Source: an uncultured Ruminococcus sp. (GTDB lineage: Bacteria > Bacillota > Clostridia > Oscillospirales > Acutalibacteraceae). From it: a DNA stretch of 36,460 bases. Below the pieces are notes generated by a model that worked only from the letters and a program-made list of their open reading frames with translations, did not search any database and had not been told where the DNA came from. Both the position numbers and the translations under genes were made by a program. This document shows, piece by piece, positions 24,820-32,871 of this stretch (positions within the stretch are counted from its first letter, which is position 1; each line of letters opens with the position of its first letter). The stretch spans positions 6,294 through 42,753 of the forward strand of contig CACYPV010000021.1 of the NCBI GenBank assembly GCA_902776375.1, given 5' to 3'.

Positions 24820-26196
24820 TTACTCCTCAACCACAGGCAGACTCGCAAGGCTCTTTGCGATCTCCTCGTCGGTGGGGATGTAGTCGGTCATTTCGCCGTT
24901 GTTGAATTTCTCATAAGCGACCATATCGAAGTAACCGGTGCCGGTAAGGCCGAATACGATAGTTTTCTCCTCGCCGGTCTCCTTGCACTTGAGCGCCTCG
25001 TCGATAGCTACGCGGATAGCATGGCTGGATTCGGGAGCGGGAAGGATGCCCTCGACGCGCGCGAACTGCTCTGCCGCCTCGAAAACGCTTGTCTGCTCAA
25101 CGCTGGTAGCCTCGATAAGACCGTCGTGATAAAGCTGCGAAAGCGTGCTGCTCATGCCGTGGTAACGCAGACCGCCCGCGTGGTTGGCGGAGGGGATGAA
25201 GTTTGAGCCGAGTGTGTACATCTTCGCGAGCGGGCAAACCATGCCGGTGTCGCAGAAGTCGTAAGCGTACTTGCCGCGCGTAAAGCTGGGGCAGGAAGCG
25301 GGCTCTACGGCTATGATCCTGTAATCAGCCTCGCCTCTGAGCATTTCGCCAACGAACGGAGAGATAAGTCCGCCTAAGTTGGAGCCGCCGCCGGCGCAGC
25401 CGATGATGATGTCGGGTTTTACGCCGAGCTTGTCAAGCGCGGTTTTGGTTTCAAGACCGATAACGCTCTGGTGCAGCAATACCTGATTGAGCACGCTGCC
25501 CAGTACATAGCGGTAACCCTCTGTGGAAACTGCTACCTCAACAGCCTCGGAGATAGCGCAGCCCAAGGAGCCTGTGGTGCCGGGATGGTCGGCGAGGATC
25601 TTCTTGCCGATCTCGGTGGTCGTGCTGGGCGAAGGTGTTACGGACGCGCCGTAGGTGCGCATCACCTCGCGGCGGAAGGGCTTCTGCTCGTAGCTCACCT
25701 TTACCATAAAGACCTTGCAGTCAAGTCCGAAGTATGAGCAAGCCATCGAGAGCGCCGTGCCCCACTGACCTGCACCGGTCTCGGTGGTAACGCCCTTAAG
25801 GCCCTGCTTCTTGGCGTAGTAAGCCTGAGCGATAGCGGAGTTGAGCTTGTGGCTGCCGCTGGTGTTGTTGCCCTCGAACTTGTAGTAGATCTTTGCGGGG
25901 GTGTCGAGCAGCTTTTCAAGGAAGTATGCGCGGATGAGCGGAGACGGACGGTACATTTTGTAGAAGTCAACGATCTCCTGCGGGATATCGATATAAGCGT
26001 CGGTGGTGTTGAGCTCCTGAGCTACAAGCTCCTCGCAGAATACGGGAGCAAGCTCCTCTGCGGTCATGGGCTTGTGAGTAGCGGGATTGAGCAGCGGAGC
26101 GGGCTTGTTGATCATATCCGCGCGGACATTATACCATTTAGTCGGGATCTCGCTTTCGTCAAGGTAGGTTTTGTAGGGGATTTTGTTTTCTTTCAT
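24820..26196 (-). CDS. trpB: Tryptophan synthase beta chain, TrpB2 type
   Basis: This 458-residue PLP enzyme is longer than classical TrpB (about 400) and has the N-terminal extension and insertions of the TrpB2 group. TrpB2 joins indole and serine to tryptophan and usually works without TrpA. The PLP lysine is K117 in SGSHKLNS, the catalytic glutamate lies in TETGAGQWG (138-146), and the phosphate loop is CAGGGSNLGG. No trpA or other trp gene is nearby, so it may salvage indole. It starts after AAGGAG and lies behind a T-box leader whose apparent specifier is UGG, linking it to tryptophan supply. Confidence 0.95.
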   Translation of the reverse strand: MKENKIPYKTYLDESEIPTKWYNVRADMINKPAPLLNPATHKPMTAEELAPVFCEELVAQELNTTDAYIDIPQEIVDFYKMYRPSPLIRAYFLEKLLDTPAKIYYKFEGNNTSGSHKLNSAIAQAYYAKKQGLKGVTTETGAGQWGTALSMACSYFGLDCKVFMVKVSYEQKPFRREVMRTYGASVTPSPSTTTEIGKKILADHPGTTGSLGCAISEAVEVAVSTEGYRYVLGSVLNQVLLHQSVIGLETKTALDKLGVKPDIIIGCAGGGSNLGGLISPFVGEMLRGEADYRIIAVEPASCPSFTRGKYAYDFCDTGMVCPLAKMYTLGSNFIPSANHAGGLRYHGMSSTLSQLYHDGLIEATSVEQTSVFEAAEQFARVEGILPAPESSHAIRVAIDEALKCKETGEEKTIVFGLTGTGYFDMVAYEKFNNGEMTDYIPTDEEIAKSLASLPVVEE

Positions 26197-26255
26197 GGTG
26201 GTTTCTCCTTTTTAAAATTTTTTATTGAGATCGCCGGGATAGGTAGAAAAACAAA

Positions 26256-26271
26256 AGTGCCAGTGGGCACT
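26256..26271 (-). terminator. Second terminator-like hairpin between T-box and trpB2
   Basis: On the minus strand AGTGCC-CACT-GGCACT is followed by TTTTGTTTTT, which looks like a complete intrinsic terminator 60 bases before trpB2 and well after the T-box terminator. Confidence 0.6.
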
Positions 26272-26344
26272 CTCGCCCGCCTTTGGATAGGTCGTGGTTT
26301 CAAAAAGCTTTTGTTAACGGCGGGGAAAGAAGTTCCCATAAAGA

Positions 26345-26614
26345 CAAAAAATCCCGTCCCGACATTTGCCGGGACAGGAATTATCCTGCGGTGCCACCCT
26401 GCTTGACGTAAAACTACGCCCTCTCAATACGTACTGACATACGCTGACTTTGGTTACGGTCGTCGCCCCGTCTCCCATACTTTGCATTTTTCACAAATGC
26501 ATTTCTGTTCGCCCTCGGAAGTCCATTCGGCACTGTGTTCTCTGCCGCGATCACACCATCCGCGGCTCTCTGTAAGAGAAGAGGCATTGCTTACTTACTC
26601 TCCCTCATCGGTTT
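26345..26614 (-). promoter_or_regulatory. T-box riboswitch leader, probably tRNA-Trp responsive
   Basis: The minus-strand leader shows stem I with AGAGAGCCGCGG and the distal-loop TGGTGTGA. A specifier-like segment GAATGGACTTCC follows, in which UGG (26525-26523) is the likely tryptophan codon. The T-box sequence GGGTGGCACCGCAGG is at 26399-26385. The terminator stem CCTGTCCCG/CGGGACGGG (26378-26353) with a TTTTTT tail competes with the antiterminator. T-box leaders let transcription proceed when uncharged tRNA pairs with specifier and T-box. The promoter is at 26621-26649. Confidence 0.92.
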
Positions 26615-26620
26615 ATACAA

Positions 26621-26649
26621 ATGATACAACTTTCTTTTTGATTTGTCAA
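26621..26649 (-). promoter_or_regulatory. Promoter of the T-box/trpB2 transcript
   Basis: On the minus strand TTGACA (26649-26644) and TATCAT (26626-26621) are spaced by 17 bases. Confidence 0.8.
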
Positions 26650-26690
26650 TAGTTTTTTAGAATAATTTTTTAGCGTTTTAATACAATAAA

Positions 26691-26716
26691 GCGCGGCAGT
26701 ACCTAAACCGCCGCGC
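26691..26716 (-). terminator. Intrinsic terminator of the fructose PTS operon
   Basis: GCGCGGC (26691-26697) pairs with GCCGCGC (26710-26716); on the minus strand TTTATTG follows. It lies 15 bases after the ptsI stop. Confidence 0.75.
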
Positions 26717-26730
26717 CGTTTGCCTGTAAT

Positions 26731-28431
26731 TTATACTATGGATTCCAGATATTCCTTGATCTCGGCTTCGGTCGTCATCGCCATTACCTTTTCGGCAACT
26801 GCGTCAGCCTCAGCCTTTGTCCACTTGGAAATGTTCTTTCTGACCTTGAGCACCGAAGGAGCCGAAACGCTGAACTCGGTAAGTCCGAAGGAAATAAGCA
26901 GCGGTATCATCGTCGGGCTTGCAGCCGCCTCGCCGCACATACCTACGGGTATTCCCTCTTCCCTGCCGCACTTGATTATGCGGCGGATCATGCGCAGCAC
27001 GCTGGGCTGCAGGGGCGAATACAGGTAGCCGACGTCGCTGTTGCCGCGGTCTGCCGCCATTGTGTAGCCGGTCAGGTCGTTGGTGCCGATCGAGAAGAAG
27101 TCCGCTTCCTTGGCGAGCAGGTCGGCTATAACGCCCGACGCCGCCGTCTCGGTCATAACGCCGACTTGGATGTTCTCGTCGTATGCGATGCCCGACGCCT
27201 TAAGGTCAGCCTTTGCTTCCTCAACAAGCGCTCTGCCCGCTCTCAGCTCCTCTACCGCCGTGATGAGCGGGAACATTATGCGGATATCGCCGAACGCGCT
27301 GGCGCGCAGGATCGCCTTGATCTGGCTCTTGAACATGTCGCGGTTCTTCAGGCAGTAGCGGATAGCGCGGAAGCCCATGAACGGGTTCTCCTCTTTTTCA
27401 AGTCCCAGATAGGGTATCTCCTTGTCGCCGCCGATGTCGAGCGTGCGGATGATGAGCGGCTTGCCCTTCAAAATAAGGCTAGCCTGCTTGTATGCGTCAA
27501 ACTGCTCGTCCTCGGTTGGCAGGCGGTCTCTGTCCATAAACAGGAACTCGGTACGGAAAAGTCCCACGCCCTCGCCGTCGGCTTCCACAGCCTTTGTGGC
27601 GTCCTTGGGCGTGCCGATGTTGCAGAACAGCTCGTATTCAATGCCGTCCGCGCCCGCGGTGGTCTTGCCACGGAAGTTTTCGAGCTCGCGCTTCTCGCGC
27701 AGATACGCGTCGCGCTTCGCGGTGTATTCATCTATCGTCTTGGCGTCGGGAGCGATAAGCACGTTGCCCTTGAAGCCGTCGACGATAACAAGCTCCTCGC
27801 TTGAAAGCTGCGTAGTCGCGTTGGCAACGCTAAGCGACGCGGGGATCTCCAGAGCGCGCGCCAGAATAGCGGAGTGCGAGGTCTGGCTGCCCGTCTCGGT
27901 GATGATACCTACGATGTTTTCCTTGTTTATTCCCGCCGTCATTGAGGGGGTGAGCTCCTTTACAACGAGCACCGTTCCCTCGGGAGCGTCGCTTATCTTT
28001 ACCTCCTGAACGCCCAGCAAAACGCTGATAACGCCGTCGCGTATATCGCGCACGTCAGCCGCGCGCTGCATGGTGAGGTCGTCGCCCGTAGCCGAGAACA
28101 TGTCGATAAACATCTTGCAGATCTGATCTACCGCCGACTCGGCGCACTGGTGGGCTTTTATAAGGTTTTCTATCTCGCCGCCCATGAAGGGGTCGCGGAT
28201 AATGGCGATGTGACCCAACAGGATCTCCGCCTCTTTTTCGCCCGTGGACTGACGGATAGCCTCCGCCTGCTCCATTGTGTTGTCGCAGAATTTGTCCACA
28301 GCGCTTCTGAAACGCTCAAGCTCAGCGTCGACGTCCGCTATCTCGCGCGGGGTGTAGTCGAGCGACTGCTCGGCTATAAGCATCACTCTGCCTACGCCTA
28401 TACCGTCGGACGCGCCGATACCATTAAGCAT
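26731..28431 (-). CDS. ptsI: Phosphoenolpyruvate-protein phosphotransferase (PTS enzyme I)
   Basis: Enzyme I takes phosphate from phosphoenolpyruvate and passes it to HPr. The protein is 566 residues, normal length. The N-terminal HPr-binding and phosphohistidine domain carries H186 in SQTSHSAILARA. The C-terminal PEP-binding barrel shows GVGLFRTEFLFM, TLDIGGDKEIPYL, ENPFMGFRAIR and MCGEAA. GAGGTGA precedes the ATG at 28431. It is the last gene of fruR-fruK-fruA-ptsH-ptsI, so the general PTS proteins appear to be made chiefly with the fructose transporter. Confidence 0.97.
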   Translation of the reverse strand: MLNGIGASDGIGVGRVMLIAEQSLDYTPREIADVDAELERFRSAVDKFCDNTMEQAEAIRQSTGEKEAEILLGHIAIIRDPFMGGEIENLIKAHQCAESAVDQICKMFIDMFSATGDDLTMQRAADVRDIRDGVISVLLGVQEVKISDAPEGTVLVVKELTPSMTAGINKENIVGIITETGSQTSHSAILARALEIPASLSVANATTQLSSEELVIVDGFKGNVLIAPDAKTIDEYTAKRDAYLREKRELENFRGKTTAGADGIEYELFCNIGTPKDATKAVEADGEGVGLFRTEFLFMDRDRLPTEDEQFDAYKQASLILKGKPLIIRTLDIGGDKEIPYLGLEKEENPFMGFRAIRYCLKNRDMFKSQIKAILRASAFGDIRIMFPLITAVEELRAGRALVEEAKADLKASGIAYDENIQVGVMTETAASGVIADLLAKEADFFSIGTNDLTGYTMAADRGNSDVGYLYSPLQPSVLRMIRRIIKCGREEGIPVGMCGEAAASPTMIPLLISFGLTEFSVSAPSVLKVRKNISKWTKAEADAVAEKVMAMTTEAEIKEYLESIV

Positions 28432-28460
28432 ATTAAATCACCTCGTTTTAATTGATAAAA

Positions 28461-28484
28461 GGGAGACCGCTTTTTGGGTCTCCC
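28461..28484 (-). terminator. Hairpin between ptsH and ptsI
   Basis: GGGAGACC (28461-28468) pairs with GGTCTCCC (28477-28484). On the minus strand TTTTATC follows, so it may reduce ptsI expression as an attenuator. Confidence 0.5.
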
Positions 28485-28513
28485 CTGATTTGCCTGATTT
28501 ACATCTTGCATTG

Positions 28514-28595
28514 CAGGGGTCGGTTTTAACCGACCCGCAGATTGAAATCCGACAATTTGACTATTGCTTGCGGTTTGGTCAAGACCAAACCCTAC
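28514..28595. repeat. Paired-hairpin element bounded by CAGGGG and CCCTAC
   Basis: Hairpin one is GGGTCGGTT/AACCGACCC (28517-28525 with 28528-28536) and hairpin two is GGTTTGGTC/GACCAAACC (28572-28580 with 28583-28591); both have nine-base stems and two-base loops. Outer flanks match the element at 405-477 in architecture, but the stem sequences are unrelated. It sits inside the operon, between ptsH and ptsI. Confidence 0.75.
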
Positions 28596-28621
28596 AGAAC
28601 ATCGAGAAAAACCAAATTCGT

Positions 28622-28885
28622 TTACTCGCCCAAGCCGCTCTCGATTCTCTCAACAGCGTCTGCCAAAGCCTCGTTCTCGTCGCTGCCTTCGCATACGATC
28701 TCGATCTCGCTGCCGCACTTGATGCAAGCCGCGATGATGTTCAGCAGGCTCTTAGCGTTGTAGTTGTTGCCGTTGAATTTGATAGTAACGTTCGAGGAAT
28801 ACTTGCCCATAGCCGTAGCGAAAACGGAAGCCGGGCGCATATGGAAGCCCTGAGCGTTGACCAGTGTTACTTTTTTTGATACCAT
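28622..28885 (-). CDS. ptsH: PTS phosphocarrier protein HPr
   Basis: HPr relays phosphate from enzyme I to the fructose IIA domain. It has 87 residues. The phospho-acceptor H15 lies in GFHMRPAS (13-20), and the regulatory serine S46 lies in NAKSLLNI (43-50), so HPr kinase control of catabolite repression is possible. The ATG at 28885 has AAGGAG nine bases upstream. It lies between fruA and ptsI, and strong RNA hairpins occur on both sides of it. Confidence 0.96.
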   Translation of the reverse strand: MVSKKVTLVNAQGFHMRPASVFATAMGKYSSNVTIKFNGNNYNAKSLLNIIAACIKCGSEIEIVCEGSDENEALADAVERIESGLGE

Positions 28886-28936
28886 AAGACATTTCTCCTT
28901 TATATTTGCAGTTTATTGTTTACAAGGTTTTTATTC

Positions 28937-28970
28937 CGCGGAAAAGGAAACCTTAGCCTCCTTTTCCGCG
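28937..28970 (-). other. Strong RNA hairpin between fruA and ptsH
   Basis: Perfect 12-base arms CGCGGAAAAGGA (28937-28948) and TCCTTTTCCGCG (28959-28970), flanked by AAGGTTTTTATTC and GAATAAAACCTT that can extend the fold. No run of T follows on the minus strand. It resembles a processing or stabilising stem rather than a terminator. Confidence 0.65.
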
Positions 28971-29002
28971 ATGTTTACGCATTATTGATCACGAATAAAA
29001 CC

Positions 29003-30994
29003 TTATTCTTTAACGGGCTTTTTCAAAATCGCAAGCAGCAACATTCCTATAGCTGCGCCGATTACCAGCGCGAGGAAATAGAGCCACGGGCTTCCGATAG
29101 TGGGCAGTACGAAAATACCGCCGTGAGGAGCCATAAGTGTGCAGCCCCACCAAGCGGAGAGCGCGCCCGCGCTTGCGGAACCAACGATACAAGCGGGGAT
29201 GACCGGCCACGGATGACCTGCAGCGTAAGGAATAGCGCCCTCGGTGATGAACGACAGACCCATGATGTAGTTTACAGGACCGTTCTTTCTTTCCTCAGCA
29301 GACCACTTGTTTCTGAAGAATGTGGTGGACAGAGCGATTGCAATCGGAGGCACCATACCGCCGATCATAACGGCAGCCATGATCATGAAGGGTCCTTCAT
29401 TTTTGCCGACAGCGCCGGAAGCCAACAGACCTGTCGCAATAACGTAAGCAGCTTTGTTGAACGGGCCGCCCATATCGATAGCCATCATGCCGGCAAGCAG
29501 AGCGCATACGGGGATTATCATTGCGGGTTCTTTAGCCATTTCGCCTACACCATTTGTAAGCTGACCGTTGAGCCAACCAACGAACGGGTTGACCGCGCAC
29601 ATCATTACGCCGACGATTCCTAAGCCGGCAAGCGGGTAAATCAAAACAGGTTTAATGCCTTCAAGCGCATGCGGTAAGTAGTCGCACGCTTTTTCAAGCA
29701 TCTTTAGCAGCCAGCCTGCGATAAAGCCGGCAAACAGAGCGCCTAAGAAACCGGAAACGGTAGACTCGTCTTTAAGACCTATGCCATCAAGGATAAACTT
29801 AAAGGCTGTACCTTGAGCAGCCAAATAGCCGCCGACGATACCGACTAACAAACCGGGACGGTCTGCTATGGACATCGCTATGAAGCCCGCGAGTATAGGC
29901 AGCATGAAGTTGAATGCCGCGCCGCCGATCGTCTTAAACCATGCGGCAGCGGGTGTAACGGTACCAAACAGGTTATTGCCATTTTCGTCGTATGCCGTTG
30001 CGGCGTCAACGCCCGCGAAGGAGTCGATAAGGAATGCAATAGCTATAAATATACCGCCTGCTACAACGAACGGGAGCATGTGCGATACACCGTTCATCAG
30101 GTGTTTGTAAAGCTTGCGTCCGAAGCTTTCGCCGTCGCTTGAAGCTTCAGCAGCCGCAGCCTTGTGGTCGGCATGGAATACGCCGACTTCGCCGTTTACG
30201 ATCTTGTTGATAAGCTCTTCGGGCTTATGGATGCCGTCCGCTACCTTTGTGGAAAGCACGGGCTTGCCGTCAAAGCGCGCGGTCTCAACGTTCTTGTCAG
30301 CCGCAATGATGATACCGTCGCAGTTAGCGATCTCCTCGGCAGTCAAAATGTTCTTCGCACCGCCGGAGCCGTTTGTCTCGACCTTGATGGTGATGCCCAT
30401 CTTGTCGCCCGCCTTGGCAAGAGCCTCGGCAGCCATGTAGGTGTGAGCAATACCTGTGGGGCAGGCTGTTACCGCCAAAACGCGGAAGCCTTTCTTTGCG
30501 GGAGCCGCAACCGGAGCCGCTCCTGCCTCTTCGGGGAATTGCGCGGTTTCCTGATCGTCGATGACTTTCAGGAATTCGGCGGGTGATTTAGCCGCCTTGA
30601 GCTTATCGGTGAAGTCCTCGTGCATGAGCATCTGCATAAGACGCGCCAACACCTCAAGATGAACGTCGCCGTCAAGTGTAGCCGCGATCATGAAAATGAG
30701 CTTGCAGGGCTGTCCGTCGGGCGAGTCATAATCTACGCCGTCGGGGACTGTGATTGCCGTAAGAGCCGGAGCCTTTACCGCCGCGCTCTTGGCGTGAGGG
30801 ATAGCTACCTCCATGCCGATAGCGGTGGTGCCCATTTCTTCACGCGCCAATATGCCCTTTTTGTACTCTGCGGTATCCGTCAGGTTACCGCACTTCTCGT
30901 GCAAGCCTACGAGAATGTCGATTGCCTCTCTCTTGTCAGCCGGTTTGGCTTTCAGAGTGATTCCCTGTTTTTTAAGCAGGTCTGTAATGCGCAT
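29003..30994 (-). CDS. fruA: PTS fructose-specific IIABC component
   Basis: This 663-residue fusion transports fructose and phosphorylates it to fructose-1-phosphate. IIA (1-about 150) has active H67 in EVAIPHAK. An Ala/Pro-rich linker joins IIB (about 169-265), which has phosphocysteine C178 in AVTACPTGIAHTYMAAE. IIC (about 290-655) carries roughly ten hydrophobic segments, with GGAAFNFMLPILAGFIA and EGAIPYAAGHP among the recognisable parts. AAAGGAGG precedes the ATG. It lies after fruK and before ptsH, so the whole phosphate chain is encoded together. Confidence 0.97.
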   Translation of the reverse strand: MRITDLLKKQGITLKAKPADKREAIDILVGLHEKCGNLTDTAEYKKGILAREEMGTTAIGMEVAIPHAKSAAVKAPALTAITVPDGVDYDSPDGQPCKLIFMIAATLDGDVHLEVLARLMQMLMHEDFTDKLKAAKSPAEFLKVIDDQETAQFPEEAGAAPVAAPAKKGFRVLAVTACPTGIAHTYMAAEALAKAGDKMGITIKVETNGSGGAKNILTAEEIANCDGIIIAADKNVETARFDGKPVLSTKVADGIHKPEELINKIVNGEVGVFHADHKAAAAEASSDGESFGRKLYKHLMNGVSHMLPFVVAGGIFIAIAFLIDSFAGVDAATAYDENGNNLFGTVTPAAAWFKTIGGAAFNFMLPILAGFIAMSIADRPGLLVGIVGGYLAAQGTAFKFILDGIGLKDESTVSGFLGALFAGFIAGWLLKMLEKACDYLPHALEGIKPVLIYPLAGLGIVGVMMCAVNPFVGWLNGQLTNGVGEMAKEPAMIIPVCALLAGMMAIDMGGPFNKAAYVIATGLLASGAVGKNEGPFMIMAAVMIGGMVPPIAIALSTTFFRNKWSAEERKNGPVNYIMGLSFITEGAIPYAAGHPWPVIPACIVGSASAGALSAWWGCTLMAPHGGIFVLPTIGSPWLYFLALVIGAAIGMLLLAILKKPVKE

Positions 30995-31040
30995 AATTTA
31001 CCTCCTTTAAGATTTAAAAAATTTTAATATCATGAACTGT

Positions 31041-31958
31041 TCAGCCAAATTCTTTTTCAAATTTTTCAAGCAGTTCATTGATTTTTTCTTTGGTCGCCAA
31101 GCCCGGCAGGAACGCGGTGGCGTTGCCGCACACGCTGCCCAGCTTAAGCGCGTAGGCGTAGTCGCCGGTCTTAACATAGCCTGCGGTAAAGCCCGCTACC
31201 ATCGAGTCGCCCGAGCCTACGGTGTTGAGCACCTTTTCCTTCAGAACGCCCGCCTTATGCTTGCCGCCGTTCTCATCTATCAGCATCGCGCCGTCGCCGC
31301 CGAGCGAGATAAGCACGTTGCGCGCGCCCATTTTTTGCAGCTCCTTAGCGTAATGCTCGATATCCTCCTCGGTCTTTACCTCGACGTTGAATATCTCGGA
31401 AAGCTCCTGACGGTTCGGCTTGATAAGGAAGGGCTTGTATTTGAGCGAGTTGACAAGAAGCTGCTTTGTGGCGTCGACCACTATGCGAACGTCCTTGTAC
31501 TTTATGCGCTCCATCATGCGCTCGTAAACGTCGTCGGGCATGGTGTTCGGGATGCTGCCCGCCAAAATGAGCGTGTCGCCGTTTGACAAACGGTCAATCT
31601 TTTGAAGCAGCCGCTCCAGCTCCTCCTCGGAGATGTGCGGTCCCTGACCGTTGATCTCGGTCTCCTCACCCGCCTTGATCTTGATGTTGATGCGTGAGAT
31701 TCCCTCTTTGAGCTTGATGAAATCGGTGATGATATGGTCGTTGCGAATACCGTTTTCGATCGCCTTGCCCGTAAAGCCCGCCACAAAGCCGTATGCGGTG
31801 CTGTCCAGATCAAGCTCCGCAAGCACGAGCGACACGTTTATACCCTTACCACCATAGTAGTATTCCTCGCTTGTGGTGCGGTTCGTGATGCCCGTTGTAA
31901 GCTTGTCCAGCCTCACGATGTAGTCGATGGACGGATTGAGTGTTATTGTGTAAATCAC
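31041..31958 (-). CDS. fruK: 1-phosphofructokinase
   Basis: FruK phosphorylates fructose-1-phosphate to fructose-1,6-bisphosphate. The 305-residue protein belongs to the PfkB/ribokinase fold: YYGGKGINVS (35-43 region), the first PfkB signature, and NTVGSGDSMVAGF with catalytic D251, the second. The start is GTG at 31958, seven bases after GGAGG, and overlaps the fruR stop by four bases, so they are translationally coupled. It sits between regulator and transporter as in standard fruRKA operons. Confidence 0.96.
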   Translation of the reverse strand: MIYTITLNPSIDYIVRLDKLTTGITNRTTSEEYYYGGKGINVSLVLAELDLDSTAYGFVAGFTGKAIENGIRNDHIITDFIKLKEGISRINIKIKAGEETEINGQGPHISEEELERLLQKIDRLSNGDTLILAGSIPNTMPDDVYERMMERIKYKDVRIVVDATKQLLVNSLKYKPFLIKPNRQELSEIFNVEVKTEEDIEHYAKELQKMGARNVLISLGGDGAMLIDENGGKHKAGVLKEKVLNTVGSGDSMVAGFTAGYVKTGDYAYALKLGSVCGNATAFLPGLATKEKINELLEKFEKEFG

Positions 31959-32704
31959 TTCATGACCTCCTTGATTACCGTTTCCTTGGCGAAACGGCTG
32001 TCGGGAAGATTATCCGTGATGACGCAGCATTTTTTTAGCTGCGAGAATGTCACGGAAAACACCCGCCTGAATTTAGTATGGTCTGCAAGCACGAACGCCA
32101 TATAGCTGCGGTTCACCGCCGCCTCCTTCATCATAGCCTCCTCGATTTCGGGAGTGGTGAAGCCCGCCTGTATGTCGATGCCGTTGGTGCCCATAAACGC
32201 CTTTGAAAAATTAAAGCTTTTGAGGTTCGCTATTCCCTCCGCGCCCACGACCGCCTCGGTGGCAGCTTTTACCTTGCCGCCGATCAGATAAGCGTTAAGC
32301 CCTCTCTGCACCAGCTTACGCGCGTGGACGATGCCGTTGGTGACGTAGGTCGCGTGAGTATTCTCTATAAAATCGATCAACCTTGAGGTCGTGGTTCCCG
32401 AGTCGATAAAAACGAAATCGCTGTTGTTTATGAGCTTCGCGCTGTAGCGGGCTATCTCGGTCTTTTCCTCCGCCATAATGCCCTCGCGCATGCTGACATT
32501 GTCCTCAAAGTTGCCTTCGGGCTTTATGATGGAGGTCGCGCCGCCGAATACCTTTTTCAGCTTTCCCAGCTCGTCAAGCGCCGTCAGGTCGCGGCGGACG
32601 GTGGATTCCGAAATACCAAGCAGCTCGGCGAGCTCGGAGACCGTTACGGCTCCCCTTTCGTTGACCGTGCTCAAAATTGACTGATATCTTTCCTGAGTGA
32701 GCAA
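31955..32704 (-). CDS. fruR: DeoR-family regulator, FruR-type
   Basis: The 249-residue protein has the DeoR helix-turn-helix (about 5-57; VSELAELLGISESTVRRDL) and a DeoR C-terminal sugar-phosphate sensor domain (VFIDSGTTT, KAFMGTNGID, VLADHTKF). It starts with TTG at 32704 behind AGGGGTGA. The position before fruK and the family suggest that it represses the operon and responds to fructose-1-phosphate (known for related FruR proteins, inferred here). Two pairs of TGAYTA direct repeats at its promoter are good candidates for its sites. Confidence 0.94.
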   Translation of the reverse strand: MLTQERYQSILSTVNERGAVTVSELAELLGISESTVRRDLTALDELGKLKKVFGGATSIIKPEGNFEDNVSMREGIMAEEKTEIARYSAKLINNSDFVFIDSGTTTSRLIDFIENTHATYVTNGIVHARKLVQRGLNAYLIGGKVKAATEAVVGAEGIANLKSFNFSKAFMGTNGIDIQAGFTTPEIEEAMMKEAAVNRSYMAFVLADHTKFRRVFSVTFSQLKKCCVITDNLPDSRFAKETVIKEVMK

Positions 32705-32707
32705 TTT

Positions 32708-32775
32708 TAATCACCCCTAATCACATTATAGCACTGTTTTGCGCAAAGTCAAGCTAATTTAGTCATTTTTAATCA
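32708..32775 (-). promoter_or_regulatory. fru operon promoter with two pairs of TGAYTA direct repeats
   Basis: On the minus strand TTGACT (32752-32747) and TATAAT (32730-32725) are spaced by 16 bases. TGATTA repeats with a 10-base period lie downstream (32723-32718 and 32713-32708), and TGATTA/TGACTA lie upstream (32775-32770 and 32765-32760). The two pairs are 52 bases apart, about five helical turns, which would place them on the same face of DNA for a repressor. Confidence 0.75.
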
Positions 32776-32831
32776 TTTTTTAATAATTATTTTGAGCGTT
32801 TTTGATTGGATTTATTGTTGAAAAAGAAAAA

Positions 32832-32857
32832 CTCAACACCAAAAGCATAGTGTTGAG
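32832..32857 (-). terminator. Intrinsic terminator of the aldo/keto reductase operon
   Basis: CTCAACAC (32832-32839) pairs with GTGTTGAG (32850-32857); on the minus strand TTTTTCTTTTTC follows. Confidence 0.85.
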
Positions 32858-32871
32858 CATATAAGTATTAT

